DNA of 13,022 nt from Actinomycetota bacterium (GTDB lineage Bacteria; Actinomycetota; Thermoleophilia; Gaiellales; Gaiellaceae). Within the stretch, counting starts at the first letter, position 1. Each line of letters opens with the position of its first letter. Of the stretch, positions 1 to 6,567 are shown in pieces. The DNA lies in NCBI GenBank assembly GCA_013821525.1, contig JACDGR010000055.1, forward strand, positions 1 through 13,022. Direction: 5' to 3'. A program made the translations under genes and the position numbers. Under the pieces are notes generated by a model. The model ran no database searches, was not told where the DNA came from, and worked only from the letters and a program-made list of their open reading frames with translations.

Positions 1-2
1 GC

Positions 3-722
3 TTAGACAAACCGGCTCAGATGATGAGCGATTTGCCGGCGCCACGACGGCCAGTCGTGCGGGACGTCGTGTCCCCACAGGTCGACCTCGTGGCGAATGC
101 CCTTGCTCGCGAGCAGCTCACCGAACGCACGCGTGGAGCCGAGAGCGCCGGTCGTGTCCTCCCACTGGCCCTGCCCACAGACGAGGACGAGTGACGCATG
201 CTCGCGCAGCCAGTCCAGGTGGTCGCCCGTCAGATTCGCAACGTAGTCCATCGGATTGTTGAAATACACAGCCTCACCGCGCTCTCCACCACCCTGCACC
301 GTCACGTCGTAGACGCCGCTCAAGCAGAGCGCGACCGGAAACAGATCGGCGCGCTTCAAACAGATGTTCGCGGCGTGGTAGGCGCCGAACGAGCATCCGG
401 TCGCGATCGATCCGTGCGTGTGGGAATCGCTCTGCACGAACGGCACGAGCTGCGAGAGCAGCCACCACTCGTAGTGCCCGTGCCGGCGGGCGCGGTCCTC
501 GAGCGAGAGGTCGTCTCGCGTCCAGCTCTCGCCGTCGAACGAGGGGATGCAGTAGAGCTTGATGCGACCGCCGTCGAGCAGCGGCGCCAGCGAATCGACC
601 ATGCCGCGCTCCTCCCAGTCGGACGCCGCACCGTTTTCGGACGGGAACGCGATCACGGGACGGCCGTAGTGGCCGTATGCGAGCACCGTGCCGCCGTGGA
701 CCTCGACGACGCGCCGCTGCAT
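3..722 (-). CDS. Esterase-family alpha/beta hydrolase (complete)
   Basis: A 239-residue cytoplasmic-looking alpha/beta-hydrolase-fold protein of the putative esterase family. No signal peptide or membrane segment is visible. The nucleophile elbow is GCSFG (Ser111). A C-terminal GHDVPHDWPSW segment (His218 or His222) fits the catalytic histidine, and the acid is probably near Glu188/Asp189. The ATG at 722-720 shares one base with the TGA of the upstream hydrolase gene (TGATG), so it is very likely translationally coupled and in the same operon. The substrate cannot be told from sequence. The family includes mycolyl-transferase-like and enterochelin-esterase-like enzymes, and this one has no export signal. 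Two neighbouring hydrolases of the same superfamily suggest a paired or heteromeric function, which is an inference. Family assignment is confident; function is open. Confidence 0.85.
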   Translation of the reverse strand: MQRRVVEVHGGTVLAYGHYGRPVIAFPSENGAASDWEERGMVDSLAPLLDGGRIKLYCIPSFDGESWTRDDLSLEDRARRHGHYEWWLLSQLVPFVQSDSHTHGSIATGCSFGAYHAANICLKRADLFPVALCLSGVYDVTVQGGGERGEAVYFNNPMDYVANLTGDHLDWLREHASLVLVCGQGQWEDTTGALGSTRAFGELLASKGIRHEVDLWGHDVPHDWPSWRRQIAHHLSRFV

Positions 723-1744
723 CAGTGCACCGCCTCCACAAGCGCCGGTAGATGCGGATCGAACGCGTCGCGCCAGCAGGTCCAGTTGTGTGCGTCACGA
801 ACCTCGGCCACCCAAGCCGGGTACCCGTGGTCGACGAGCGCGGCCGCAAGCGTGAGGTTGTTCGCGTGGTTCTCCTCGGCAACCCCGCACGTGAACGCGA
901 TCGGAATCGGATGGTCCATCGCGTCGCCACGGATCACACCGCCGACAAATCTCGTGATGCGCCGGTAACGGTCGAAGCCGGACTCCTGCTTGTCCGAGCG
1001 CTGGCGGAAGAAGCTCCCCGATTGCAGCAACAGGCCGTCGAACGACCGCGGATGGCGGACGTGCGCGTGCAGCATCGCCAGCGCGCCGAGGCTCGCCCCC
1101 ATGCCGATGCGCTTGCCGTGGGGCGCCTGCTTCGCGATCGCCGGGATCAACTCGCGCACGAGCGCGCCGGCATAGAGCGCCGAGGCCGAGTAGGTCTCGT
1201 TGCGGTCGAGTGGTTGGATCAGCGCCGCACGGAGCGGTGGGATCCGCTCCTCCCAGCTCATCGCATCGAGGTAGCGGGTGAGTCCCGAGTACTCCGCGTA
1301 CTCCGGGCCGTCGTGCACGACGATCAGCGGCGCATCCGCACCCGGCGGCTCGGGCGTCGAGTAGATGAGCACGCGGACGCGCGCGACGAGCCGACGACAG
1401 CGGATCTCGATCTCCTCGAGCTGCCCCGGGTCGGCGATCGTCTCGAGCCATGCCGGAGAGACGTAGCCCGGCCACTCGACGACCGACTTATCGCCGAAAG
1501 GGCCTGGAGCGCGGCGCGGGTTGCTGGGATCGGTCGACCAGAAGCCGTCGACACCGACCAGGTACTCGAGCCGGTCGAGCGGAGGCCGCTCGAACCGCAG
1601 CCGCCACGCCCCGTCGGACCACGCGTACGCAGGCCCCGATCGTGGCCGGGCCACCTCCTGACCGAGCAGCACCTCCCTGAACCGATGCTCGGCGTCCGGC
1701 AGGGTGAACTCGACTGCGTCGTCCGAGACGCGGGGCGGGCTCAG
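722..1744 (-). CDS. Enterochelin-esterase-like hydrolase, probable CTG start
   Basis: About 340 residues. An N-terminal beta-rich region (roughly residues 10-100, with WRLRFERPP and DPSNPRRAPGPFGDKS) precedes an alpha/beta-hydrolase domain, the layout of Fes-type esterases. The nucleophile is in GASLG (Ser218) and the catalytic His in DAHNWTCWRDAF (His319). The first in-frame ATG/GTG/TTG past the rsgA stop is a GTG at 1672, which would delete protein-like N-terminal sequence (VEFTLPDAEHRF). Upstream, no ATG, GTG or TTG appears in frame for at least about 25 codons. A CTG at 1744-1742 overlaps the rsgA TGA as CTGA, the same geometry as the common ATGA coupling, so I place the start there; this is inference. 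It ends in a 1-base overlap with the next esterase gene. The substrate is unknown; an iron-siderophore role is not indicated by the neighbours. Confidence 0.8.
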   Translation of the reverse strand: MSPPRVSDDAVEFTLPDAEHRFREVLLGQEVARPRSGPAYAWSDGAWRLRFERPPLDRLEYLVGVDGFWSTDPSNPRRAPGPFGDKSVVEWPGYVSPAWLETIADPGQLEEIEIRCRRLVARVRVLIYSTPEPPGADAPLIVVHDGPEYAEYSGLTRYLDAMSWEERIPPLRAALIQPLDRNETYSASALYAGALVRELIPAIAKQAPHGKRIGMGASLGALAMLHAHVRHPRSFDGLLLQSGSFFRQRSDKQESGFDRYRRITRFVGGVIRGDAMDHPIPIAFTCGVAEENHANNLTLAAALVDHGYPAWVAEVRDAHNWTCWRDAFDPHLPALVEAVH

Positions 1745-2796
1745 CGTTTCTTCTTCGGTCGATTCTGACGTGCGCGGATCTTGTACTCCCTGACGCGTTC
1801 CAAACGCAGGAGGTGGTTGCGCTTCGCTTCGATCGCCTCCAACTCGCGCTGCAGCTTGGAGTAGCTGTCCCAACGCTCGCGCGAGAGCGAGCCGTCCTCG
1901 AGCGCCTCGCGGACGGCGCAGCCGGGCTCCTGATCGTGAGCGCAGTCGGAGAATCGGCAGCGCCGGGCGAGCTCTTCGACGTCGCCGAAGGCCTGCTCGA
2001 GATCCGCGTCCCAGAGCTGGAGCTCCCGGATGCCGGGCGTGTCGAGGACGACCCCGCCGCCGGGTAGGAGGATCAGCTCGCGGTGGCTCGTCGTATGCCG
2101 GCCGCGGTGGTCGTCTTCGCGCACCTCCTGCGTCGCTAGCAGCTCTTCCCCGACGAGCGCGTTGACGATCGTCGACTTGCCCACGCCGGACGAGCCGAGC
2201 AGGACCGCGGTGCGGTTCCCGGCGAACCAGCGCCCCATCTCTTCGAGTCCCGCGCCGGTGCGCGCAGAGACCGCGTGGATCGGGCACGCGCCGAGGGTCA
2301 CGGATTCGGTCTCTGCGAGGAACGGCGCCAGGTCGTCGACGAGATCGGTCTTCGTCAACAGGACGACCGGTTGTGCGCCGCTCTCCCACGCCATCGCGAG
2401 GTAGCGCTCGAGGCGGCGGATGTTGAAGTCGAGCGGTAGCGCCTGGACGAGGAACGCGACGTCGACGTTCGCCGCGAGCGTCTGCTCGCGGACGGCGTTC
2501 CAGACCTCCTTGCGCGAGATCGACGTACGGCGCGGCAGCACGGCCTCGATCCGCCCGCCGACGGGATCGATGCCGACCCAGTCCCCGACGGCAGGTAGCT
2601 CGTCGTTCTGGACGAGCCGGTTGGCGGCGCTCGCGCGCACCTCGCCGCGCTCGGCCAGCAGGTCGTAGGCGCCCCGATGCTGGATCGCGACGCGGGCAGG
2701 GTCGAGCCCGGCGGCGCGGTGGTCGGCGAACGCGGCTTCCCAGCCGTCGTCCCAGCCGAGTCGATAGAGCAGCGATTCCGTAACCGGAAGTGTCAA
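1741..2796 (-). CDS. rsgA: Ribosome small-subunit-dependent GTPase RsgA, TTG start
   Basis: A 351-residue circularly permuted GTPase that acts late in 30S subunit maturation. An N-terminal OB-fold region (about 35-90) is followed by G motifs in the permuted order G4-G1-G3: TKTD (148-151), GSSGVGKST (201-209), GRHTT as the G2 region (232-236) and DTPG (252-255). The C-terminal zinc site CX4CXHX5C is intact (Cys280, Cys285, His287, Cys293), and the tail is basic (ending RPKKKR). I chose the TTG at 2796-2794 because an AAAGGAG ribosome-binding site lies six bases upstream. The longer ATG reading from 2835 would bury that site inside the gene. The length is normal for the family. Two esterase genes follow with overlapping ends, so rsgA is probably the first large gene of a three-gene operon. 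Confidence 0.95.
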   Translation of the reverse strand: MTLPVTESLLYRLGWDDGWEAAFADHRAAGLDPARVAIQHRGAYDLLAERGEVRASAANRLVQNDELPAVGDWVGIDPVGGRIEAVLPRRTSISRKEVWNAVREQTLAANVDVAFLVQALPLDFNIRRLERYLAMAWESGAQPVVLLTKTDLVDDLAPFLAETESVTLGACPIHAVSARTGAGLEEMGRWFAGNRTAVLLGSSGVGKSTIVNALVGEELLATQEVREDDHRGRHTTSHRELILLPGGGVVLDTPGIRELQLWDADLEQAFGDVEELARRCRFSDCAHDQEPGCAVREALEDGSLSRERWDSYSKLQRELEAIEAKRNHLLRLERVREYKIRARQNRPKKKR

Positions 2797-2862
2797 CCAA
2801 AGCTCCTTTGCGTGTGGGGTCGAGTGCAGGCGCACGACCCGGACACGGCCTCGAGGAGTGGT

Positions 2863-2922
2863 CTAGACGAGGGCGCGACGGGTAGCGGCGCGGAGAACAC
2901 GGAAATGCACGACTCGCTTCAT
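2863..2922 (-). CDS. Possible 19-codon leader peptide upstream of rsgA
   Basis: An ATG at 2922-2920 has a near-perfect AGGAGG ten bases upstream. It opens a 19-codon arginine-rich frame (MKRVVHFRVLRAATRRALV) ending in TAG at 2865-2863, 66 bases before the rsgA start. It lies about 30 bases downstream of a predicted transcription start. The ribosome-binding site is stronger than needed by chance and points to real translation. It could be a regulatory leader or a small basic protein; no family is recognised. Alternatively the ribosome-binding site could be chance purines in a 5' untranslated region. Confidence 0.4.
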   Translation of the reverse strand: MKRVVHFRVLRAATRRALV

Positions 2923-2958
2923 CTCGCAACCACCTCCTCGTCGACGGGAACTTCGGCC

Positions 2959-2987
2959 ATTGTGCGGGACTTTTTCGCTTTGCGCAA
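2959..2987 (-). promoter_or_regulatory. Predicted promoter for the rsgA operon
   Basis: On the minus strand, TTGCGC (2987-2982) lies 17 bases from CACAAT (2964-2959), giving a predicted start near 2952, about 30 bases before the mini-ORF. The -35 match is only moderate. Its hexamer shares the palindrome TTGCGCAA (2980-2987) with the divergent promoter. Confidence 0.4.
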
Positions 2988-3009
2988 GTCCGGTTGAAGC
3001 CGCTAGGCT
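2980..3009 (+). promoter_or_regulatory. Predicted promoter for the lipoprotein gene
   Basis: TTGCGC (2980-2985) and TAGGCT (3004-3009) are separated by 18 bases. TAGGCT is a usual actinobacterial type of -10 box. Transcription would begin near 3016, about 30 bases before the ATG at 3046. Confidence 0.4.
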
Positions 3010-3045
3010 CGCGCTCATCTTTCCCGACCGAAAGGCCCCTCGCAG

Positions 3046-3486
3046 ATGCCCAGGCTCACGACCCTCTCTGTAGTCCTCTTCGCGGTGACGGTGATCGGAG
3101 CCGGCTGCGGCAGCAGCAGTGGCGGGAGCAGTGGTTCGAGCGGCACGAAAGCAGGTGCTCTCCCGAACGGGGGCGGCGGGGTCAACGGCACGACGGTCGG
3201 CAACTGCCTGAACCTCAACTATGACTTCCTCGTCCAGCCGAATCCGACGTCGGTCGACGGCCAGTCGCCGGCCGGGGTCAACTTCACGCTGCGCCTCTAC
3301 CCCACCGCGGCCGCCGCGAACGCCGCAGCCGCGAAGAAGAACGCCAAGACGACCGCCGTCGTCGAGACCGGGGTGATCGACTTCCGCGGCAACCCGTCGA
3401 TCTACAAGGGGGCGCCGCCCGCCAAGATCTCGAAGGTCGAGCTCGCGAACATCAAGGCGTGCATCGACAAGGCAAAGTCGAGCTGA
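3046..3486 (+). CDS. Small secreted lipoprotein of unknown function
   Basis: A 146-residue protein with a type II signal peptide: a short basic start (MPR), a hydrophobic core (LSVVLFAVTVI) and lipobox IGAGC, with lipidation expected at Cys21. A Gly/Ser-rich linker follows (22-50), then a small globular domain with two cysteines (Cys54 and Cys139) that could form a disulfide. It should be anchored on the outer face of the membrane. The domain (NCLNLNYDFLVQPNP, then LYPTAAAANAAAAKKNAK) is not one I recognise. The alternating sequence near FTLRLYP and the spacing of the alanine helix suggest a small alpha/beta domain, but this is weak. The ATG at 3046 is the only start that gives a proper signal sequence. 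The gene is monocistronic and divergent from the rsgA operon. Confidence 0.8.
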   Translation: MPRLTTLSVVLFAVTVIGAGCGSSSGGSSGSSGTKAGALPNGGGGVNGTTVGNCLNLNYDFLVQPNPTSVDGQSPAGVNFTLRLYPTAAAANAAAAKKNAKTTAVVETGVIDFRGNPSIYKGAPPAKISKVELANIKACIDKAKSS

Positions 3487-3503
3487 GCGGGGCTCGACGG
3501 CGG

Positions 3504-3509
3504 TACACT
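3504..3509 (+). promoter_or_regulatory. Predicted -10 box for the SRP RNA gene
   Basis: TACACT lies seven bases before the predicted 5' end of the SRP RNA helix. No clear -35 hexamer is present. Confidence 0.4.
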
Positions 3510-3516
3510 GGGCGAG

Positions 3517-3599
3517 CCCGCGGCGCGGTGAGGTTCCGAACCGGGTCAGATCCGGAAGGAAGCAGCCCTAAGGATCCCTCACCGGTGCCGCGGACTTTT
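3517..3599 (+). ncRNA. ffs: Signal recognition particle RNA, small bacterial type (4.5S)
   Basis: The apical SRP signature is present: GGGTCAGATCCGGAAGGAAG followed by CAGCCCTAAGG (3543-3573). It sits inside a long hairpin whose outer arms, CCGCGGC near 3518 and GCCGCGG near 3587, pair perfectly, followed by GGTGAGG with CCTCACC. The RNA binds Ffh to target ribosomes to the membrane. A run of T (3596-3599) right after the closing helix would end transcription. Exact ends are estimated from the fold. In the uninserted chromosome this gene would probably have been followed directly by tRNA-Val. Confidence 0.92.
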
Positions 3600-3602
3600 C
3601 CC

Positions 3603-3639
3603 GGGCGCATAGCTCAGCGGGAGAGCGCTCGCTTCACAC
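3603..3639 (+). repeat. Left attachment site: tRNA-Val 5' fragment
   Basis: Thirty-seven bases identical to 12789-12825. They cover the 5' acceptor strand, D arm, 5' anticodon-stem strand and the whole anticodon loop (TTCACAC) of tRNA-Val. Identity stops exactly where the loop ends: the 3' stem strand GCGAG is replaced by TCAGG. The fragment cannot fold into a tRNA. It lies three bases after the T-run of the SRP RNA gene. Confidence 0.9.
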
Positions 3640-3665
3640 TCAGGAGCTGGGTCGGGCAGCGAGGG

Positions 3666-3680
3666 TCTGACCCGGTCAGA
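3666..3680. promoter_or_regulatory. 15-base palindrome near the left end
   Basis: TCTGACC-C-GGTCAGA is a perfect inverted repeat with one central base, 27 bases inside the left attachment repeat. It lies between the core site and the arm-type repeats, where an excisionase, host bending protein or regulator could bind. Its function is unproven. Confidence 0.4.
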
Positions 3681-3741
3681 TGGCTTAGTTGAGCGAAGTC
3701 CGTTCCTACTTCCGGTCGGCGACGGTCAGGTTCGGTGGGTG

Positions 3742-3773
3742 ATCCGTGAAACAGACGGGCGAATCCGTGAAAC
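3742..3773 (+). repeat. Left arm-type direct repeats
   Basis: ATCCGTGAAAC occurs at 3742-3752 and 3763-3773, exactly 21 bases apart (two helical turns). The same CCGTGAAA core occurs twice at the right end in the same orientation. This fits arm-type binding sites for the integrase N-terminal domain. Confidence 0.55.
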
Positions 3774-3874
3774 GGCTTCCCCCTTCAGAACTGCCCCGAG
3801 TATGGGGCGAACGCCGCGGCACTGGCAGACGGCCGCTCCGCAGATAGCTCTGACGACTCGGCGAAAGCAACAAA

Positions 3875-5242
3875 TCATGGCCCGTTCACGTGTTCGCGGT
3901 CGTAGCCGTGTAGGAGGTCCCAGAGATACTTCCAGCGTGCAGTCGCCTTGTCCTCGATCTGCTGCGGAAGCTGCCGCCGCCGCTCCACCAGCACGTGACT
4001 GATCCGTCCGATGCCGTCCTTGGCGCTGATCCCGTCGTAGCCGATCTTGTGCAGGAAGGCGATCGACAGCGACCAAACGACGCAGAGCACGAGCGCGAGG
4101 TACACGAGTCGGCCAGCGCGCTTTCTCAACTCAGCGACCCCGATCAGGAACAGGGGGAACCACGCAGTCAGGAACCTGGACGAGAAAGCAAATCCGCCGT
4201 CCCAGTCTCCCCATACGGTGTGGGCGCAGAGCAGCGCGATCGATGCAGCGAGCAGCGTTGCGAGGAACCTACGGTGTTCGCGATCACGCACACGTCGTAG
4301 TGCCAGCGCGAAGCCGATCACGGCGAAGGCCGTCAGCGGGGTCCACAGGAAGAGCCCGCGATGATCGCTGAAGAGCATCTTGAACGGGATCAGCGGGTCG
4401 AAGCCGTTGAGCGGGTTCGACGTGCTGGAAATCACGGGATGTAGGCCCACAGCAAAGCGATCGTTCGCCTGCGAGCTCGGGTAGTAGCTCGGGACGAAGT
4501 ATGAGATGCCGCGAATCGCCGGGATAGCGAAGAGGGCCGGGCCTACGGCCGCCGCGGCAGCGGTCGCAAGCGTGACGGTCCGACGTTGGTGTAGCAGCGC
4601 AAGGGAGCACGCGACCGCAAGAAAGAACGCGACGTTCACGTACCTGATGTTCACCGAAAGACCTGCGAGTGCTCCAAGCGCCAGTGCGTGACGGTCGGAT
4701 CCTCCGTTGTAGACGCGGAGGAGCAGCAGGACGGCTGCGGTGATGACGAGTGTGTCAACGGCGTGCTTGCCGGCCGGATCGAAGACGACTGCCCAGACGA
4801 GCGGGCTGCCGAAAACGGTGAGAAAGAGGACCGCCGGACCGCGCGGGAGGGTGAGATCGCGCAGGAGACGCCAGCCGAGATAGAGGGTGGCAAAAAACGC
4901 GGCGTTAGTTGCGCCTGTGATCGAGATCTCCTCGAAGCTCACATGAAACGTCTTCGGCTGAAAGCCGAAGATCACGCCCAGCGACTTGCCCCCGAGGAAG
5001 AACGGCCAGTTCCAGAAGTCGCTCCCGAACTGATAGGCGAAGGCGGAATCCGGATGCTCGCCGAAGAAGCGCCGCAAGAGATTGAAGTAGACGAACCCGT
5101 CGCCGCCGACCTGAAAGCTCGAAAAGGTGATCGCAAATAGTACGTAGAGGAGGAGCGCGATGACCATGGCGGGGTTCAGGAACCGCTCGCAAGTTATTGC
5201 TCGGGCTCGATCGGAATGGACGATGCGGCGCCAGGCTGTCAT
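3875..5242 (-). CDS. Polytopic GT-C-type glycosyltransferase (cargo)
   Basis: A 455-residue integral membrane protein with about ten hydrophobic segments. The first is AMVIALLLYVLFAITF (about 25-40), followed by GGDGFVYFNLLRRFF, the place where GT-C enzymes carry their catalytic acidic residue in the first external loop (Asp48). A late WGDWDGGFAFSSRFL segment resembles loops of GT39-like transferases. Such enzymes use polyprenyl-phosphate sugars on the outer membrane face; the sugar and acceptor are unknown. The hydrophilic C-terminal tail (from about 415) is cytoplasmic or external. The ATG at 5242 is the furthest upstream start; no good ribosome-binding site is visible, and Met26 at the first helix is less likely. 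The gene is divergent from the PIG-V-like gene. Confidence 0.7.
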   Translation of the reverse strand: MTAWRRIVHSDRARAITCERFLNPAMVIALLLYVLFAITFSSFQVGGDGFVYFNLLRRFFGEHPDSAFAYQFGSDFWNWPFFLGGKSLGVIFGFQPKTFHVSFEEISITGATNAAFFATLYLGWRLLRDLTLPRGPAVLFLTVFGSPLVWAVVFDPAGKHAVDTLVITAAVLLLLRVYNGGSDRHALALGALAGLSVNIRYVNVAFFLAVACSLALLHQRRTVTLATAAAAAVGPALFAIPAIRGISYFVPSYYPSSQANDRFAVGLHPVISSTSNPLNGFDPLIPFKMLFSDHRGLFLWTPLTAFAVIGFALALRRVRDREHRRFLATLLAASIALLCAHTVWGDWDGGFAFSSRFLTAWFPLFLIGVAELRKRAGRLVYLALVLCVVWSLSIAFLHKIGYDGISAKDGIGRISHVLVERRRQLPQQIEDKATARWKYLWDLLHGYDREHVNGP

Positions 5243-5314
5243 CGACGCGAGACTAGCCGGAGGTCACGCGAGCATCGGCGTGAGGTCGCCGGCGGCTCCT
5301 GTAGCTTCCGCTGG

Positions 5315-6550
5315 ATGCCTGAGCGTGTAGCCCGTCCCGGCGCAGGCGCCCGGTTTCGCAGACAGGTCATGTTCTCCCTGCGCTCCGAACCGGCCGTCAT
5401 CTTCTTCTGGGGTCGGCTGGTCATTTGGGGCGGTGCCCTGTTTGCGTACTTCGCTATCGATCCGAACCGTGGGCCGTATGCCGCGCGCCTCGACGTCCCT
5501 CGACTCACGCACGACCTCGGTGCGGTGACCGATGTCTGGGCCCGCTGGGACAGTATTCCGTACCTCCAGATCGCCGAGCACGGGTACGGAGGAGTCAAGG
5601 GCAGCCCCGCTTTCTATCCGCTCTACCCGTGGATCGTCGGGGCGGTCGGCAGAGTCCTCGGCGGCCATTTCGTCCTTGCCGGCTTGGTCGTCTCGCTCTG
5701 CGCAACTCTGCTGGCCTACCTCCTCCTGCATCGAATGGCCTGTCTGAAGCTCGGGGCGGCGGATGCGAGGAGAACTGTCGTCTACCTCGCGATCTTCCCG
5801 ATGACGCTGTTCCTCCAGGCTGTGTATGCCGAGTCCCTGTCTCTCTGCCTCGCGCTCGCCGCGTTCCTAGCCGCCGAGCGTGGCCGATGGCGTTCCACAG
5901 GACTGCTCGCCGGATTCGCATTCCTGACCCGACCCACCGGCTTCGCGCTCATCCCCCCGCTTCTGATCATGAGCTGGCGGTCACGACAGCCATTGCGCGC
6001 GTTTCTCGGCCTGGTCATCTCCCCCGTTGTCTTTCTCGCATTCCCGATCGTGCTCCGTGTTCAACTCGGCGATCCTTGGGCGTTTCTTCACGCCGAACGG
6101 TTCTGGCATCGCTCCGTCTCGCCGTTCGGGCCATTGTTCGGGGTCTGGCAAGCACTGCACGCAGCCTGGGCGGGAGTTCTGCAACTCACGATCGGCTCGG
6201 CCCAGCACTGGTACTGGACGCCGGTGAACCCGGCTCGCGCAGCCGCGCTGAACCTCGAATACCTGGCGTACCTGCTCGTGCTCTGCTGGCTAGGAGTCGT
6301 AGCCTGGCGGTCGCTGGGCGCGCCCTATGGCGTTTTCGTCGCGGCCAGCTTGGCGCTTCCGCTGGCTGCGCCATCGGACACCTATCCCCTGCTGTCGCTC
6401 CCGCGACTCGGCCTGACGATGTTCCCCGTGTTCCTGGCGCTTGCGGTTGTGGGCCGGCGCGAGCGCGCTCACGCTGCGATCGTCGTCTGCAGCGCCGTCC
6501 TACTCGGCATCTCCGTGGCGGAGTGGGCGACGTGGCAGTGGGTCTCGTAG
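5315..6550 (+). CDS. PIG-V-like mannosyltransferase (cargo)
   Basis: About 411 residues with multiple membrane helices. After the first helix (about 27-47) comes ARWDSIPYLQIAEHGY, then AFYPLYPW, the hallmark first-loop motif of PIG-V/GT76-type transferases with the proposed catalytic Asp (Asp79). TRPTGFALIPPLL follows later, also usual for the family. These are GT-C enzymes that use a lipid-linked sugar, usually mannose; bacterial members act in envelope glycan or lipoglycan assembly. The start is uncertain: ATG at 5315 gives a short basic tail before helix 1, ATG at 5369 would begin close to it, and ATG at 5216 would overlap the divergent gene. No start has a strong ribosome-binding site. 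The 3' end faces the GT87 gene with a 17-base gap. Confidence 0.8.
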   Translation: MPERVARPGAGARFRRQVMFSLRSEPAVIFFWGRLVIWGGALFAYFAIDPNRGPYAARLDVPRLTHDLGAVTDVWARWDSIPYLQIAEHGYGGVKGSPAFYPLYPWIVGAVGRVLGGHFVLAGLVVSLCATLLAYLLLHRMACLKLGAADARRTVVYLAIFPMTLFLQAVYAESLSLCLALAAFLAAERGRWRSTGLLAGFAFLTRPTGFALIPPLLIMSWRSRQPLRAFLGLVISPVVFLAFPIVLRVQLGDPWAFLHAERFWHRSVSPFGPLFGVWQALHAAWAGVLQLTIGSAQHWYWTPVNPARAAALNLEYLAYLLVLCWLGVVAWRSLGAPYGVFVAASLALPLAAPSDTYPLLSLPRLGLTMFPVFLALAVVGRRERAHAAIVVCSAVLLGISVAEWATWQWVS

Positions 6551-6567
6551 ACGACGACCAGGAACGC

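Larger units (their letters stand above)
3640..3874. other. Left end of the element, non-coding
   Basis: No convincing gene. It holds a perfect 15-base palindrome (3666-3680) and two 11-base direct repeats (3742-3752, 3763-3773). It is best read as the left attachment-site arm plus the 3' untranslated region of the glycosyltransferase gene that ends at 3875. Confidence 0.5.

Noticed and set aside
198..968. A 256-codon plus-strand open frame opposite the esterases
   Set aside because: It spans two clear minus-strand esterase genes and has shadow composition; the same applies to 752-1768.
722..2929. A 735-codon minus-strand open frame covering rsgA
   Set aside because: Only its 3' part (722-1744) is an esterase; the rest is an arginine-rich shadow of rsgA, whose motifs lie in another frame.
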